A DNA stretch of 64,000 nt, from positions 13,578,001 to 13,642,000 of the forward strand of contig NC_068569.1 of NCBI RefSeq assembly GCF_025698545.1. The letters are read 5' to 3'. This DNA comes from Gossypium raimondii (Eukaryota; Streptophyta; Magnoliopsida; Malvales; Malvaceae). The position numbers and the translations under genes were made by a program. Positions 48,239-61,978 of the stretch are shown here, in pieces. The notes under the pieces were generated by a model. The model saw only the letters and a list, made by a program, of their open reading frames with translations, was not told the DNA's origin and made no database searches. Numbering within the stretch: position 1 is the stretch's first letter; the number at the start of each line of letters is the position of its first letter.

Positions 48239-51200
48239 CTGCCACATGGAACAAAAAAAACATGCTTTATTGACCTCTTAATGGGCAAATTCAGCTACGC
48301 TGTTTCCCCATTTCAATAAAAATATGTTACTAAATATTTAAAGCACAAATCATGATGAAGAAAGGAACAGCGAAAGAAGAGGAGAGAAAAGAGTAGCAAA
48401 GATGCCTTCCTTGCTAGCTTTCAAATCAGACTCCTAAGCCTAGCCTCTTGCTGCGAGGCGATTTCTAACAGAGGCAGTCATGGAACTAAAGCAAAACACA
48501 CTGATGGGTTTGTAGCAGGCTCAACCCAATTAAAAAGAATGCTGGATGAGGCAGAAACTCGAAATTGCAGGCCACCAATCATCAGTCAATCCTTTTACAT
48601 GCAACACCGCCTACTGCCTTTACGAGCCTATGAATATTCCGTAGCTGTGCAGAGTTAGGGTCTTCAGAAATTGAATCCCATATAAAATAAGAAACAATTA
48701 TTAAATATTGAACCCTAAAACTGGACATGAACAACTTAGTTCCACAATATTTAATGCAAGTAAGTTTAACAATGAACTGTACTGAAAAAAAAAAAAACAA
48801 TGTATGACGTTTAACATAATACACCAAGTATTTTTAAAAATTACTAAAAATATATGTAGCAACTATATTTTAACTGATGCGATTTGTTGATAATAATCTA
48901 AATCCCTGAACCATAGCATTTCTCCACCGATGGAGTCGGGAGATTCCCATCTCTGTCTGTGGTAGTTATGTTGCTCTTTATTTGGATTTCTTTACATTGC
49001 ATCTTCAATTTCAAGATTGATCGGTATTAAGACATAGATTCTTTTTTCTATTTTATTTGATTGGTGTTTGTTCATCGCAATACTGCTAATTCTGAAACAA
49101 CATTTTATTTGTCATATTCATTTTGGAACCATGGGTAATTATAAAAAGATAAAACGTCTAATAAATTAAAAGCAGAGTGCCCCTTAAAATGAACATTTGT
49201 CCATTTAGGCTCTTCAGAAATTTTTAAATTTTAAATTAATAAAAGTAAAACTGTATTTTATCCCTAATAATAATAATAATTTGATTCAATCTTTTAAAAA
49301 TAAAGATATAAACTATTAAAATTATAATTTAATTTTATACGATACGTGTTAGTATTAACTTAGACAAACCATAACACATCAAAATAATCGAAAAGTACTA
49401 AATTTTGATCAAAACAAAATATAAACTAGTTTAAAACTGAAACGATAGGTACTTACTACCATTATTGGTAGTTGGTACAACATTGGTTTAGCTTCTCCCA
49501 TGGCATTTCGTTCTTAATAATTCTGTGTTAGTTCCCTGAATACATTTAGATCAAACATGTCGTTATTGAAGTATAGTAAACTTCCAGTTTCAGGGTCAGC
49601 ATTCCATGAGAAATCCAAGGTTAATTCTCTCAAGCACCACACTATCTATTTATAATTTTTCTAAATCATTCACTCTGCAGTACTGTCTTGCCTTTTATAT
49701 CTCCATCTGACAACCAAACAAACAAAAATAGTTCTTCTCTTCCTCGGTGTCCCTAATCAAAATAGTTTATCCATCCCACTAACGCTAAAATTTCAAAAAA
49801 CCATACTGTTAGTTGCCAATGGAAGGCAAATGTTGGGGCAATCTGTCTACAATATGAACGGTTTTGTGGTTAATACAATACGACAAACATCAGGCAACAA
49901 AGTAGTCTGTCCCCTAATGACTTAATTAATTGGTATTGTTTCTGTTGCATCACCCTGCAACCGCTTGTCAATACTTTGTATAACACGAAACTTATAATGA
50001 AGCGAAGCATGTTGTCTCTGGCGTCTACAAGATCTGTTAACATATGAAAGCCCAACTTTTTAGTTAAGTTCCATTCAACTTGAAGCCCAAGTACGTTGTC
50101 TTCATAATACATGCTCTGCTCTGGGCTAGTAGTTGAACTGTCTGGTTTTTGTAATCGAATAATTATGCTATTATTTTTCAGCGCATTAATACATGAATTA
50201 ACAATGAAGTAACTTGGGTCACTAATTTTTAGTCACTCGCATAACTTGTTTTCCGCAAAAGTGAAAAACTTTTTACCTATTTCAAAGTTATTTTATTTTT
50301 TATTAAAATTTTACTCATTTTATTAATTCAAATTTAAATTTATACTTGTTACACCCTCATATTCTATACAAGAGACCCACTAGCATAAAAGCCCGACCTA
50401 AATTATGGTGACATAACTCTTATACCAACTTCGTCCTAGGGGCCCGAGATTTTGAAAGTTTGAATTTCAAATATATATATATTCATTTATTTTTTATTTT
50501 ACCCACAATTTAAATTAATTTTTTATTTTAATTTCATACCTATTACCTGTGTTATTAGTAATTTCAAATCTTACTTTTCATTAATTATTATATCTTATTA
50601 TTAAATGCACACTTGTATTGTTGTGGAACCCAAAATACAAAAAGAAGTGGGAGATTAAAAAAGCCCTTTGAAACCCTTAAACTATACAATGAAGCAGATA
50701 TGAAACTCCTAATCAAATAAATTGGATAAACCGTCACTTTCCTCCCTCGTGAAGATTATTGTTGTTATAATATATCCTATGAGAAGACGGATTGTTAAAA
50801 ATGTTGAAATAGTACAATCACACGTCTAAAAAATATGAAGTTGTAGAGATTTTATTCTACTACAAATAAGAATCGTTTCTCTACTTTTGAATCACCCTCA
50901 AACTTGTCATGTTCTTCATAAAACAAAATTTCCCTCTCCTTATTTGTAATATTTCATTTATATATTTTGTAGTTAAATATATTTGGTGGTGTCAAAGAAT
51001 TTGTCAAACCTTGTTAAATTTTTGATATTCTCTGTTACTTTTTATTTACCTTTCAATATTTTGTAGGATAAAATTGTAATGATAGATAGTGCTATTAAAT
51101 TATATTGTAGGATAAGATTGAGTTTTAAGTGAGACTCTTTGTGGTCTTCTAATTTTCTTAAGAATTAAACTTAATGTAATTTTTACTACAATAATTTATT

Positions 51201-51479
51201 CTCTTTAAATCTATTTGCGCAATTGCTCATAATTATCTTATGAGAGTTCCCTTTTCAATCATGAACTATGAGACAAGAAATTGGCCAAAAGTGGAAGGAA
51301 ATAATTAAAAGATAAATAATAATAATAATAAACCAGCAGCAAGGAAGGTATAAGCATTAAGCAATGTGCCGATTTTATGGCATAATATGGCTTGCCTCAG
51401 ATCAGAAAGGATAATTTTTGCAACTAAAATTCATCCTCCTCACAATCTTATTTAAAATTTTGGTTGCTACGAGATCTTG
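48239..51479. other. spacer without a recognised gene
   Basis: Short ORFs only. The minus-strand ORF 49870-50112 (GLQVEWNLTKKLG, DNMLRFI) weakly recalls non-LTR reverse transcriptase, but not enough to call. Confidence 0.4.
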
Positions 51480-51589
51480 CTGGAAAGCACCAAGTAAGCA
51501 GCGTACGGAACCTCGTCAAGGTGTTCAAGGTTTCCACCGCGGGGTCTCTTTTCTTAGGCTAAAGATCGATTTGATGTTGCAAAGATGTT

Positions 51590-51835
51590 AGTCACGGTTG
51601 AATGTAGATCAAGCATATGGCACAACGTTAATAAACTGATCATTGAAAGTGACTGCTGTAACACTGTCTTCTGGTGAAAAAATCCAGCTAAGGCCCGATC
51701 TGTCTTTAGGAGCTTCACTCAGGCTCTGACGGCGGGACCATTTTCTGATCAGGGTTGGGAGAATCGCTATATTCCTAGAGAAGCTAATGCAGGTGTCACC
51801 CGATCTCTAGTCTGTTGGCTATGCTTGCCTAACGT
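51590..51835 (+). pseudogene. decayed RNase H-like fragment
   Basis: One plus-strand frame reads IIESDCCNTVFW, a stop, KNPAKARSVFRSFTQALTAG, SDQGWENRYIPREANAGVTR. This resembles the second half of an RVT_3 RNase H fold (E-S-D near the third acidic residue, then the W-x-x-RY-x-PRE-x-NA stretch). The final ADxLA has been lost. Not functional. Confidence 0.6.
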
Positions 51836-52217
51836 ATGCTAGGCTTGGATGTTGAGTTATTAATGTTTTCCTTTTCTCTCGTAGTTGGTCGTTTCATGGG
51901 GATGAACTATCCTCGATTTGAGTTGTATTACAGGATGGTTGATTGATATCAGAACATAATTTTTTTAAAAAAAAGTTCATCAACTGGTGGAAATAAGGTT
52001 CATTTTCTATTAATTAGCAGTTTTGATCCATGAGCATCAAGATTGCGTTGTTAGTTTGAAAAGGAAAAAGAGGTTCCAAGCTAACTGCTAAGTAAGCTAT
52101 GAACAAAGGAAAACATTGGCAAACGATGGGGACAAAGGTAATGAAAAAAGAAACCGAAAATGAAGTACGTACTTAAAAGATTTTGATATATTGCATGGGC
52201 GTACAAATTACAAAAGC

Positions 52218-52583
52218 CTAATTAATACAAATTTGACAAAGGGCATAGAAATTGATTATAGCTTCTACCAATAAATTTCTGGAATTGTTCATCAACTCAG
52301 GACTCAACCTAAGCATGAGGGTACAAAACTCCATCTCATTCAAAGCCCCGTCCCCATCCAAATCACCTTCTCTCAACATGCAAACCACTTCCTCATCGCT
52401 CATCTCTTTCAAACCAAGCAATGCCGAGTTCCTTTTCAAGCTCTCGAAAGTGATCACTCCCTTGTCTCCATCCACAAGCAACTGAAACCCATTGCTCAGC
52501 TCCTTCATAAAACCTTCAGCACCCAATTTCTCAACCATGGCGGGGAAAAAATCCTCGAACTCCACCACATTGCGAGATCCCAT
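52218..52583 (-). CDS. EF-hand calcium-binding protein, PBP1/KIC-like, 121 aa
   Basis: Intronless ORF with the start MGSRNVVEFEDFFPAMVEKL. One canonical EF-hand loop, DLDGDGALNEME (residues 74-85), has Asp/Asp/Asp/Asn at positions 1, 3, 5 and 9 and Glu at 12. The KGVITFESLKRNSALLGL block before it and MEFCTLMLRLSPELM after it match PINOID-binding protein 1 and the KCBP-interacting calcium-binding protein KIC. Those proteins are small single-EF-hand Ca2+ sensors that regulate the PINOID kinase or the kinesin-like KCBP. Size agrees (about 120-135 aa). The C-terminal tail (NFYALCQICIN) is more hydrophobic than in family members recalled from memory. PBP1 versus KIC cannot be decided from this sequence alone. 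Confidence 0.88.
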   Translation of the reverse strand: MGSRNVVEFEDFFPAMVEKLGAEGFMKELSNGFQLLVDGDKGVITFESLKRNSALLGLKEMSDEEVVCMLREGDLDGDGALNEMEFCTLMLRLSPELMNNSRNLLVEAIINFYALCQICIN

Positions 52584-55500
52584 TCTTTTTGTTTTGCGTT
52601 AAAACGTCAAAAAAGAAGCTGGTATTGGTTTTAGTTAGTATGATTTTGCAAGTAGAGCAGGTTGGAGGGGTATTTATATGTGATGGAAAGAGAATAAAGC
52701 CAAGGGGAGGAAAGAGATGAAATCTTCGTGGAAAGAGTGTCGTAAAGAGAACAAATTAAAGGTAAAGACAAAAGACATGAAGTTGTTTGAGAAGGTTGTC
52801 CGTCATTGCTGGCCTGGCAGTTGCTGATGTCTTCTGCCTTTCTTTTTTTGTGTCTATGAAACTTGTCCTCCTTCCTCGAAGTTGCATGTGAGAAGGTTGT
52901 GTAGGAATGATCTTACAAGTAATTTTATGAAAGAGAATTGACTTGCTATAAATGCCAATCTACTTTTAGTTTGCCTAACCTCTGGCAGATCAATATACAT
53001 ATCCATTTCATAGTTATTTAAATTAATACGAATTCACTACAATCTTTTAAATTACAAACTTCTTTTCGTTTAATATATTAACACCATATTTTCCATGCAA
53101 AAATAAATTAATGGCAAAATTGTGAAGGAGTATGATATCAATATTACCATTAATTTATCATACCTGCTTTCTAGTTTGTCTAATCTTTTTTGTTGAAATT
53201 GAACCCCTTTTCTATGTTTAAACTTTAAAATCTCTTTACTTGTTAGAGAATTGCCAATTTAGTCCGGCACAATTTGATTGATTTACGGGTCTTTACTTGT
53301 AATCATTGCTAATGTTAAATTCACAGCTTTCGTATTCATCCAAGTTAATACGTCCATCAAAATCTTGTATTGGACAAGTGTGGGTCCGTGTCCTTTCATG
53401 GAACATACCCCCTTTGTCACCTTCGTGATTTGCCTCTCCAACCCGGTGTAAAAAGCCTAGCCATACTATGAAATTCGATTCAGAGGTTTAGGACATCTTA
53501 TCTTATAATTATATCTGGCATTTTGTCTCATTGTTTGTAAAATATTGTATTGAATTCTGACAAGCAGCGTATTGGTTGGGTAGAACAGTCATAGCATTAC
53601 ATGATTGACGATTAGGCGTACTTGGGCATATATTTTGGGCTATCGAGTTGGATTATGTTCTAAACATTGCCTTCCATCATTGCTTTTATTGGGCTTCAGA
53701 ATAAGATTTCAAAGACTACTGTTTGGTTTTCCTTTTTTTCATATTATAAATTGGAATTTGTTTCTTACAGTAATCTCAGCTTGTGTCTTGCAGCGAGGCA
53801 AACTTCTGAGGTTGTTTTTTTGCTGCCACTCTTTTTGTCTTTATTTTGTAAGATGAAGAAATATCTTTGTAATTACGGTTCCTTTGCATTATTGGCGTGG
53901 CTATTCCAGTTGGCAAGAAACAGAGCAGTAACAATGCCAATGGAATTGAAATTTCTCTCTTGATTTCGGACTGACTGTAAGGAGCGACCAATAAGGTAAG
54001 GCTTTGCTGTTTGAATTTTTAAGTCAAGCCGAGACCAGGGCCAGCTTGACATACGGACAAAGATACCCTTAGCTTTTTCTCAGTTTTAAAAAAGCCAAAG
54101 ATGCCACAAATTTCAAACTTTTGAGTAAACAAATTGACCTAGTTCTCTGATCCTCCTTTTGGTTTATCTAGATACAGCGACAAAAACTGTCATCGATCAT
54201 GGGTTGTTACTAGGCTAAGAATTTGTTTTCCCTGTAGGCCATATGTAAAAGCTAATATTGATGGTTTTTAGTCCGAAATGAGTCATGTAAGAAGCTTCCT
54301 TGGAGCAGCAAATCATTTTTATATTTAATCTTAGCTGTGGAGCAAATGGAAGACCAGGCAGGCCCTGATTTCCAACTACTCCAACTACAATTTCTTTTGA
54401 AGGGTCAATTATGAATCACCCATCTCATGTCTTCAAGTTCTCTTTCAGAAACAGATGAACTGATCTAAGAACGTGAACAAATTTCGAAGCACCAAATCTT
54501 CCTGTTTTCCACTTTGGCTTATGATTTTTCTTTTTCTTTTTTTTTTTTTTTACTTTCAAGAAATTGCAATGTGTACAGTTGAAGCCCCCAGCAGTATTGA
54601 AAATTCAACCGGGGCATTTGGAAAGTCAAGTCCAGAGATGATTAGTCCCCATTTTTTTCTGTTATTTTTTATAAAATCTTCTAATATAGTGGATGAGGAC
54701 GCCCTACCAACCAACGAAAAAATTTATATATTCAACAACCAGATCTTTGATGTGTGGATATTTTCTGACACACGTTAGAAGGTTTTTTTTCTAAGCCAAA
54801 TTTATTTAATAAAAAGAAAATCTTATTACATAAAACACGTAAAAGGTTGTGATGTCAGGTTTCTTGGATCATTGAAGTTATGGATACAACAACTTTGTCT
54901 TAAAGTATGAGACACTAACCGTATTACATCACAAAAAAGTTATAGCAGAATTGTTACATAATCTTTTTTTACATGGGGCACTCTCATCATCATCATCATC
55001 ATCGAATGCTCCCACATTCTGAATCATTGACTTACATGCAACATCACTGATAAATTATGAAATATATCTAATATATTAACGATTATATGTAAAAATACCT
55101 ACCAGACTAACTTTTTGCTAGTGTCTACAGTAGTTCCCCAGGTTTTTTTCTACTTTGAATTGAGACAAAGACTGTGTCAAGGGCAGAAAGGCTTTTGGCT
55201 TAACAGCACTGAGAAAAGATCATCCTTCGAAAGCTACACCATTCGAGCCAAAAGATGATAAATGATACTACAAATTTCTTGTCTTAATATACTGTAAACA
55301 TGGCTCATCACTCATCGTCCCTCTTAGTTCTTTTTGAGCCATGCAGAGCAATTCGATACACAGCACTTATTAACAAATTGGTCATGAAATAAAGGTAGAA
55401 AGTTGAAATATAATGGAATAATCTTTCTTTTTGTTACTAATTTTATGCAAATGCACTGTTAGTATATATTTGCTTGAGATTAAACTCGAGATTGAAAATT

Positions 55501-55733
55501 TGAACAATATTTTTATGATCACTTCCCTTATAATTCAGTCCTTGATGAATTTTTTAACTATGAATTATGGTGGGGGCTGCTTATCCACCCACTCCGCACT
55601 AAAATAAGCCTTCTGCATTCGACTAGTCAATTAAATGCCTAGACTCTCCAACTTACTGTTTCACACGAGGGGGAAAAGGTGCTAAATACGTGAACCCGAA
55701 TTTAATGTAGAGAAATGGAAGATCCACAAATTC
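52584..55733. other. promoter of the EF-hand gene and spacer
   Basis: No gene seen. 54532-54552 is a T run and 54983-55004 a (CAT)n microsatellite. ORFs at 53605-53991 and 54473-54778 have no motifs. Confidence 0.45.
52671..52678 (-). promoter_or_regulatory. TATA box of the EF-hand gene
   Basis: The minus strand reads CATATAAATACCCC, a good TATA box 88 bp upstream of the ATG. That leaves room for a leader of about 55 nt. Confidence 0.6.
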
Positions 55734-58700
55734 ATGGGGAAATTGAAAGGCAACCTCTTGTTTTTTTTATCTCTAGTATTTTTGTTCTTAGAAAGTTCGA
55801 TTGCCGTTGATACCATAACTCCAGCAGACTCCATCAACGACAGCCAGACAATAGTGTCCGCGGGTCATAAATTTGAACTAGGTTTCTTCAATACCGGGGA
55901 TTCCAATTATCGATATCTAGGAATATGGTACAAGAACATTCCGGTTCGGACTGTTGTTTGGGTCGCAAACAGAGAGTTCCCACTTGAAAATAATTCTGGT
56001 TTATTAAAACTTGGCGATGATGGAACACTGTCCATTGTCAATGAATCAAGGAGCATTATCTGGTCTTCGAATTCATCGCTGACGGCTAAAAATCCAGTTG
56101 CGGAGTTGTTAGATACTGGGAATCTCGTTGTGAAGGATGCAGGGGATGACAATGATGAGAGGTACTTATGGCAAAGCTTCGACTATCCATCAGACACATT
56201 ATTACCGGGAATGAAACTTGGTTGGAACAAGAAAACCGGTCTCAATAGACATCTTACTTCATGGAAAAGTTCGGACGATCCTTCTCCTGGAGAATATACT
56301 TATAGCGTGGATCCTCGTGGACTTCCTCAACTCGTCCTTCGCAAGGGTTCCGACGAGCAGTTCCGGAGTGGACCATGGTATGGAACACAGTTTAGTGGTG
56401 TGCCAGTTTTGAAGGTAAACCCAGTTTTTACTCCAATATTTGTCTCCAACGCCGATGAAGTCTATTATTCATATAACATAACAGCCAACATCCCATCGAG
56501 GTTCGTGTTGAGTCAATCTGGATCGGTTCAACACCTTTCCTGGAATGATCGCCACTCTAACTGGTACCTCATATTCACTGTCCAAGAAGATAGATGTGAT
56601 AACTATGACTTGTGTGGTAGCTACGGTATTTGCAACATTAACAGGACTCCCAACTGTGACTGCTTGAAGGGCTTTGAGCCCAAATCGTCCAAAGACTGGG
56701 ATGTCCTTGACTGGTCTGGTGGATGTGTACGAAAAGATCCACATATATGCCATGAAGGAGAAGGGTTTGTGAAATTCACAGGGCTGAAACTGCCGGATGC
56801 ATCGCAGTTTAGGGTGAATGTAAGTATGACAATCGGAGATTGCGAGGCGGAGTGCCTGAAGAATTGTTCTTGCACTGCTTATGCTAAATTAGACATTAGA
56901 GGCACAGGGAATGGCTGTGTAACCTGGTATGAAGACTTAATTGATATTAGACAAGCTCCTCAATATGGACAAGATCTTTATATAAGAATGGCAGCTTCCG
57001 CACTTGGTGAGATTTCTATTTCTTTATATAAATCCTAATAGTACTCTTTTTCAACAAATAATGGCACTTGTGACTCTTGTCTTTGTCTTGATTTAGCTTT
57101 GTCTGAAGCAGGGCATGTCTTGCCACATTGATGTTCTTTTACTTTCTTTGGTTGAATTACCATCTAACAATTTTCATTCTTGGTCTTTGAAAGAAATGTT
57201 CCCTGAAACTAAACTTTATTTCATTTTTGATCGTTAGAAAAAAAGGCTGATACAAGCAACAATAGGAAGAATGTGACTATTGCAACAACTATATCAGTGG
57301 CTTCAGCAATGATAATCTTGGTTTTGATTGGTTGGTTTGTGAGTTGGAAGCAAAAGATGATTAGAAGTAAGCTTTGCATGAATCCTGGTACTACCACAGT
57401 TTTGCTTTCTTAATTCATCTTTCTTAACTTATCAATGTCCCTATTGACAGCTCAACAGCCAGAAAATCAAGTGACCATTAGCAAAGTTGAAACTGAGGAG
57501 GATCTTGAACTCCCCTTATTTGAATTTGCCACCATTCAAGCTGCTACTAATAACTTTTCGCCCGCAAACAAGATTGGAGAAGGTGGATATGGACCAGTAT
57601 TCAAGGTATAAATCTATTTTCAGATTGTTCGTTCTTTTTTTTTTCCCATTAGAGTTACTAAATGATCTTTGAAATAATCTATTAGGGTGAGATACCGTCC
57701 GGACAAGAAGTGGCAGTGAAGAGACTTGCAGAGAATTCTGGACAAGGCCTTCAAGAGTTCAAAAATGAGGTCCTTTTGATCTCCAATCTTCAACATAGAA
57801 ATCTGGTGAAGCTACTAGGTTGTTGCATTGAAAGGGAAGAGAGAATGTTAGTCTATGAGTACATGCCAAATAGAAGCTTAGATTCCTTAATCTTTGGTAT
57901 CGAGATCTCAACTTCCTATTCATTGTTCTTATACTTAATCATTTACAAACTCATCGAATTTTAAAATTACGATGTCCCGATACATATGATGTACAATGGC
58001 TGCAGATGAATCAAGGCGGTCTTCACTTGACTGGAGAAGGAGATATGACATCATTGTTGGGATAGCTCGTGGGCTTCTTTATCTTCATAGAGACTCAAGA
58101 CTGAGGATCATTCATAGGGATCTAAAGGCCAGTAATGTCCTGTTGGACAATGAGATGAATCCCAAAATTTCAGACTTTGGAATGGCGAGAACGTTCTGCG
58201 GGGATCAAACCGAAGCAAATACAAAGAGGATAGTTGGAACCTAGTAAGTACGAGGGTGTGTAGCTGCATAGTGTAATTAAGAGTTTGAATATTATAGCTG
58301 AAAATGATAGTGTTGTCTGTGGTGATGAACACAGTGGTTATATGCCTCCAGAGTATGCAATAGATGGACACTTTTCTTTGAAATCCGACGTCTTCAGCTT
58401 TGGAGTCATATTGTTGGAGATGGTGAGTGGAAAGAAGAACCGGGGGTTTTTTCATTCCACCCACAAACTCAACCTTCTGGGGCATGTAAGTATTGTACAC
58501 AGTGAATGAAATCAATTGGTATATATAGGTTCAAATATGTGTAGAACTGATCTGACCCAGAAATGAATGTTTAGGCCTGGAAGCTGTGGAATGAAGGGAG
58601 GGCCCTGGAATTAATGGATGAATTGATGGAACAAGATTTTGCAGAAGAGGAAGCACTAAGATACATACAGGTGGGACTCCTTTGTGTCCAGCAGAGGCCA

Positions 58701-58877
58701 GAAGACAGGCCAGTGATGCAAACGGTAGTGTTGATGTTGGATAGCGAGAGTATGTCATTGCCTCAACCTGGAAGACCTGGGTTTTATGCAGAAAGGTGTC
58801 TTTCGGAGACGGATTCATCGTCTCTTGGGAATCTAATTTCCAATGAGATGACTGTTACCTTATTAGAGGGTCGTTAG
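55734..58877 (+). CDS. G-type lectin S-receptor-like Ser/Thr kinase, 819 aa, seven exons
   Basis: Exons are 55734-57006, 57238-57366, 57451-57605, 57686-57896, 58006-58243, 58335-58485 and 58575-58877, all GT-AG, 2460 bp in frame. Domains in order: signal peptide (~1-24, [14 protein letters not shown]); bulb-type lectin with VVWVANRE; S-locus glycoprotein with an EGF-like Cys cluster ([20 protein letters not shown]); PAN/apple ([12 protein letters not shown]); membrane span ~437-459 in exon 2. The kinase follows with GEGGYGPV (510-517), K531 in [13 protein letters not shown] (D628), DFGMAR (D646) and PEY. All catalytic residues are present. The seven-exon layout is the standard one for the SD-1 group (At4g27290 type). 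Such receptors sense ligands at the cell surface in defence and development; the ligand here is unknown. It stands upstream of, and in tandem with, a second member. An out-of-frame ATG 20 bp upstream overlaps the start. Confidence 0.92.
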
Positions 58878-59757
58878 CAATAGACCCACTCACATTTTAA
58901 CTTTGTACTATCAAATCAATGACAAAACCTTGTCAATATATTGAATTCTCATGTAACAAGCGGATGAATCCGATACTATTAGAAGAAACCTCGGCCTTCA
59001 GGACAGGAAAATTATTCATTTAAGTATTTTAAAATTTTAAAATTTAAAATTTAAAATTAATAAAGTTAAAATTATACTTTGACTCCTTCAAAATGATAAA
59101 ATTTTAATTTAATCCTTTAAATATTATAATGATATAGACTATTAAAGATTACAAGTTAATTTCAGCCTCTAAATAAATTTTCTGGCTTCTCCCATATCAC
59201 TAAGCTATAGAGAAAAACCCGGAATTTCAATTTTGAAATAAAATAAATAAATAAATAATCAAAACAAAAATTTATTAAAATTTGGTGATTAAAATAAATT
59301 TACAGTAATATTAAATTAAATCTTTTGTTTTCAATACTCAAAATAAAAACTTATAATTTGGTAAATGTTTTATTACGGATGGTTTACCCCAAAGTAAATC
59401 CAAATCTTATTACCCCAAAAGTAGCTTCCCAATTAAAATCCAATTCAACTTTTACTTTTGCTTTAAACCTCAAAGCCTTACTTTTGCTAAAAAAATTTAA
59501 AAGAGTATTCGAAATTTTCTTTAAAAATTAATATTTTATTTAATGAAACATTCTCATTAAATTTATATTAGTATTAAATGTAAATTAGTTTAAAATTTAA
59601 AAATATTTTTATTTTAATATTAAAATCAAGAGTTTTTATATATAAAACCATATATTAAGAACTTATTTAACTGCAAAAATAGTATAAAGCTTGTTTAAAT
59701 AAAATGTAGTTTAAAGATTTTTTAATATAAGTTTTATTCACAATTTATCTTATGAGC
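58878..59757. other. 3' flank of the first receptor kinase
   Basis: Probable 3' UTR, then A/T-rich low-complexity DNA. No gene seen. Confidence 0.5.
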
Positions 59758-60785
59758 TATACTCCTTTTTTTACTCTGATATTTTTTTTTGTCACATTTT
59801 AATACTTGAATTTTGGTTTGTTACCACAAACTAACATTATTAAAAAATAAAAAAGTTGGTCAATCAAAATGCCACAGTCATCAATGACATGTTAAGTTGA
59901 CTAGGGTCATGGCATGTTGACTAAGTTGACCGGTGTTTATCGGTTAAAAATCATTTAAAATTGTTTTAAAAAAATAAAAAATGGTAAAAAATTAAGAAAA
60001 AATGTGAATTTCTTTAAATGTAAAAAATTGTGAAAATCATTTTTTGAATGATTAAAATAGTAAAAATAATTTAAAATTATGAAAATCATAAAAATTTTAA
60101 AAACGTAAAAAAAATTAATTTATATATATTTTTTCTTAAAACTATCTTCTAATATTCTAATTCAATGTTTTCGAATTCAAAGTTTAGTTGATTTGCCAAA
60201 AATTTCCAAGCATATTATTTAAAATTCCTAATTAATCAAATAAGGCATGAAATCTGTCATTCCCGACCCATGGGCATAGGGATAAATGTTCAATCTTTTC
60301 ATTTAACAGTATTGCACTTTTTATTATAATTTTTCATTTTAAATAAATTTAAAAACTTTTTAATGATTTTCACAATTTTAAAAAAAATTACAATCTTTAT
60401 AAATATTTATAATTTTAAGAAATTTTAAAACTTTTTAATATTTTTATATATTTTAAAATAAATTTTAAATTTTTTAAAATAAATTTTTTACTAATTTTTA
60501 TGACTTTACAAGTTTTTTTTTTACATTTTTAACTAATTTTCAATGATTTTTGATCAGTCAATGCCAATCAACAATTAGTTACTTGGTCAATGTGCCACGT
60601 CTTCGGTCAACCTATCACGTTACCAGTCAATTTGCCATTTTACAGATGACGTGATGTGTTGTGATTGGTCAATTTTTTTAATGGCATTAGCTTTTAGGTA
60701 CTAAAACAAAAAACGGAACAAAGTTAAAGTATCAAAAAAGACAAAGAATAATTTAAATACCAAAAAAAAAAAAACCAGTATAACT
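59758..60785. repeat. ~1-kb element with imperfect terminal inverted repeats
   Basis: The left side has TATACTCC, TTTGTCACATTTTAATACTT and GTTGGTCAATCAAAATGCCA. The right side, read inward, has TATACTGG, CTTTGTCTTTTTTGATACTT and ATTGACCAATCACAACACAT, in the same order. Repeated TTGAC/GTCAA words lie inside both arms, and the centre is A/T only. Non-coding; target duplication not clear. Probably a decayed DNA transposon derivative. Confidence 0.5.
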
Positions 60786-61031
60786 AAGGAGATTAAAACC
60801 TTTAATATGTTAATATATTATGGCAAGAAAAGGTTGCATACTTCTAGCCAAGAATCAAAAGTTAAGGCGGAGTCTTCTCGCCTCAGATGAGCTACTTTTG
60901 GAAAAGTTATAGGTTGAATATTTAGATACAGTTGACTCAAATTTCCATAGAGACTAAAAACACTACTTTTGCTGCTTCTTTTTTTTACAAGTCCAAGAAG
61001 CAGCACAATACAGTCAAAAACTTATATCTAT

Positions 61032-61271
61032 TTACATTTTATTAATTCCCCATTCTATACGTAGCTGTAGATTTACAGAATCAAGCCTATTAATACTCTT
61101 CTTTAGAAGTCTAATCTGCACAACTTCTTTGATCTTTGTTAAACTTGCTGCAACTGTTGATTGAACTCTGTTAAAATGCTTATTATTTCGTTCTCTGCAT
61201 ATAAGGTAAACATACGCATTCCAAGCAATTTTGAGAATTAGAGTAATTAAGGATTTACCCTTCAAATGCAA
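61032..61271 (-). pseudogene. non-LTR retrotransposon zf-RVT-like fragment
   Basis: The minus-strand ORF reads KGKSLITLILKIAWNAYVYL, ICRERNNKHFNRVQSTVA, then IKEVVQIRLLKK. This resembles the C-terminal zf-RVT region of plant LINE polyproteins (WNAxxYxIWRERNxRxF, then IKxxVxxRL). Only this piece remains, so it is a fragment rather than a gene. Confidence 0.55.
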
Positions 61272-61978
61272 AATAACCCACTGTAGCTCTTAGTCCCAAG
61301 ACCCTACACTTTTGTTGGCTGCTAGTCATTATGATCATGAACAACACCAAATTTCTGCCAGGGTTTATCAACAACCGTTCAGCATGGATCAGATGGTTTG
61401 CAAATTAGAAATGAACCAAAATTTTGAATACCCATTTGGTCGAATGATGTCCTCAACGTTTCTGCGAAGGAAGCTTTCGTGTTTAGCGTTTCTGAATCAA
61501 TTGATCTGAGTACAGTAAAAAAGGCTAGTGCTTCCATTGATGACATGTTAGGTTGGATTTGATTTTTTTTTTTTCCTTTTAGCGTAGACAGTTAAATGGA
61601 AGCCTGAAAATTGTAAATTAGAAAGTTTTAGAAGAAATTTCATCGAGTTCAAGTTGGAATTTTTGGAGGTCTGTTTTGTCAACTTTAGCTAAAACTCATT
61701 TTCTTGTAACGTAGGCACGCAGGCACTACGTCTTAATTCTAGAAATAGCAATTTCGGAGGATTTTCCTGTAAAACCAGAACATAAATTCCAAGACAAAAG
61801 CAGACACGGTAAGACTGACAGGGTGGTCGAGGATGTCCCTTGATCATTTAAAACTTTGAGATGGCCCATTGCGTCTAAGCCTAGTAAATTCATTAAAAAT
61901 CCCCCAATGCCAACGGCATTAAATAAATTAAGTTCTCTCCCGAGCTATATCACAAGCCATACTGAGTCGTGATTGACC
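61272..61978. other. upstream region of the second receptor kinase
   Basis: No gene seen. The ORF at 61312-61509 lacks motifs. Confidence 0.4.

Noticed and set aside
49870..50112. Minus-strand ORF with weak resemblance to non-LTR reverse transcriptase
   Set aside because: Only scattered residues agree; a profile search would be needed.
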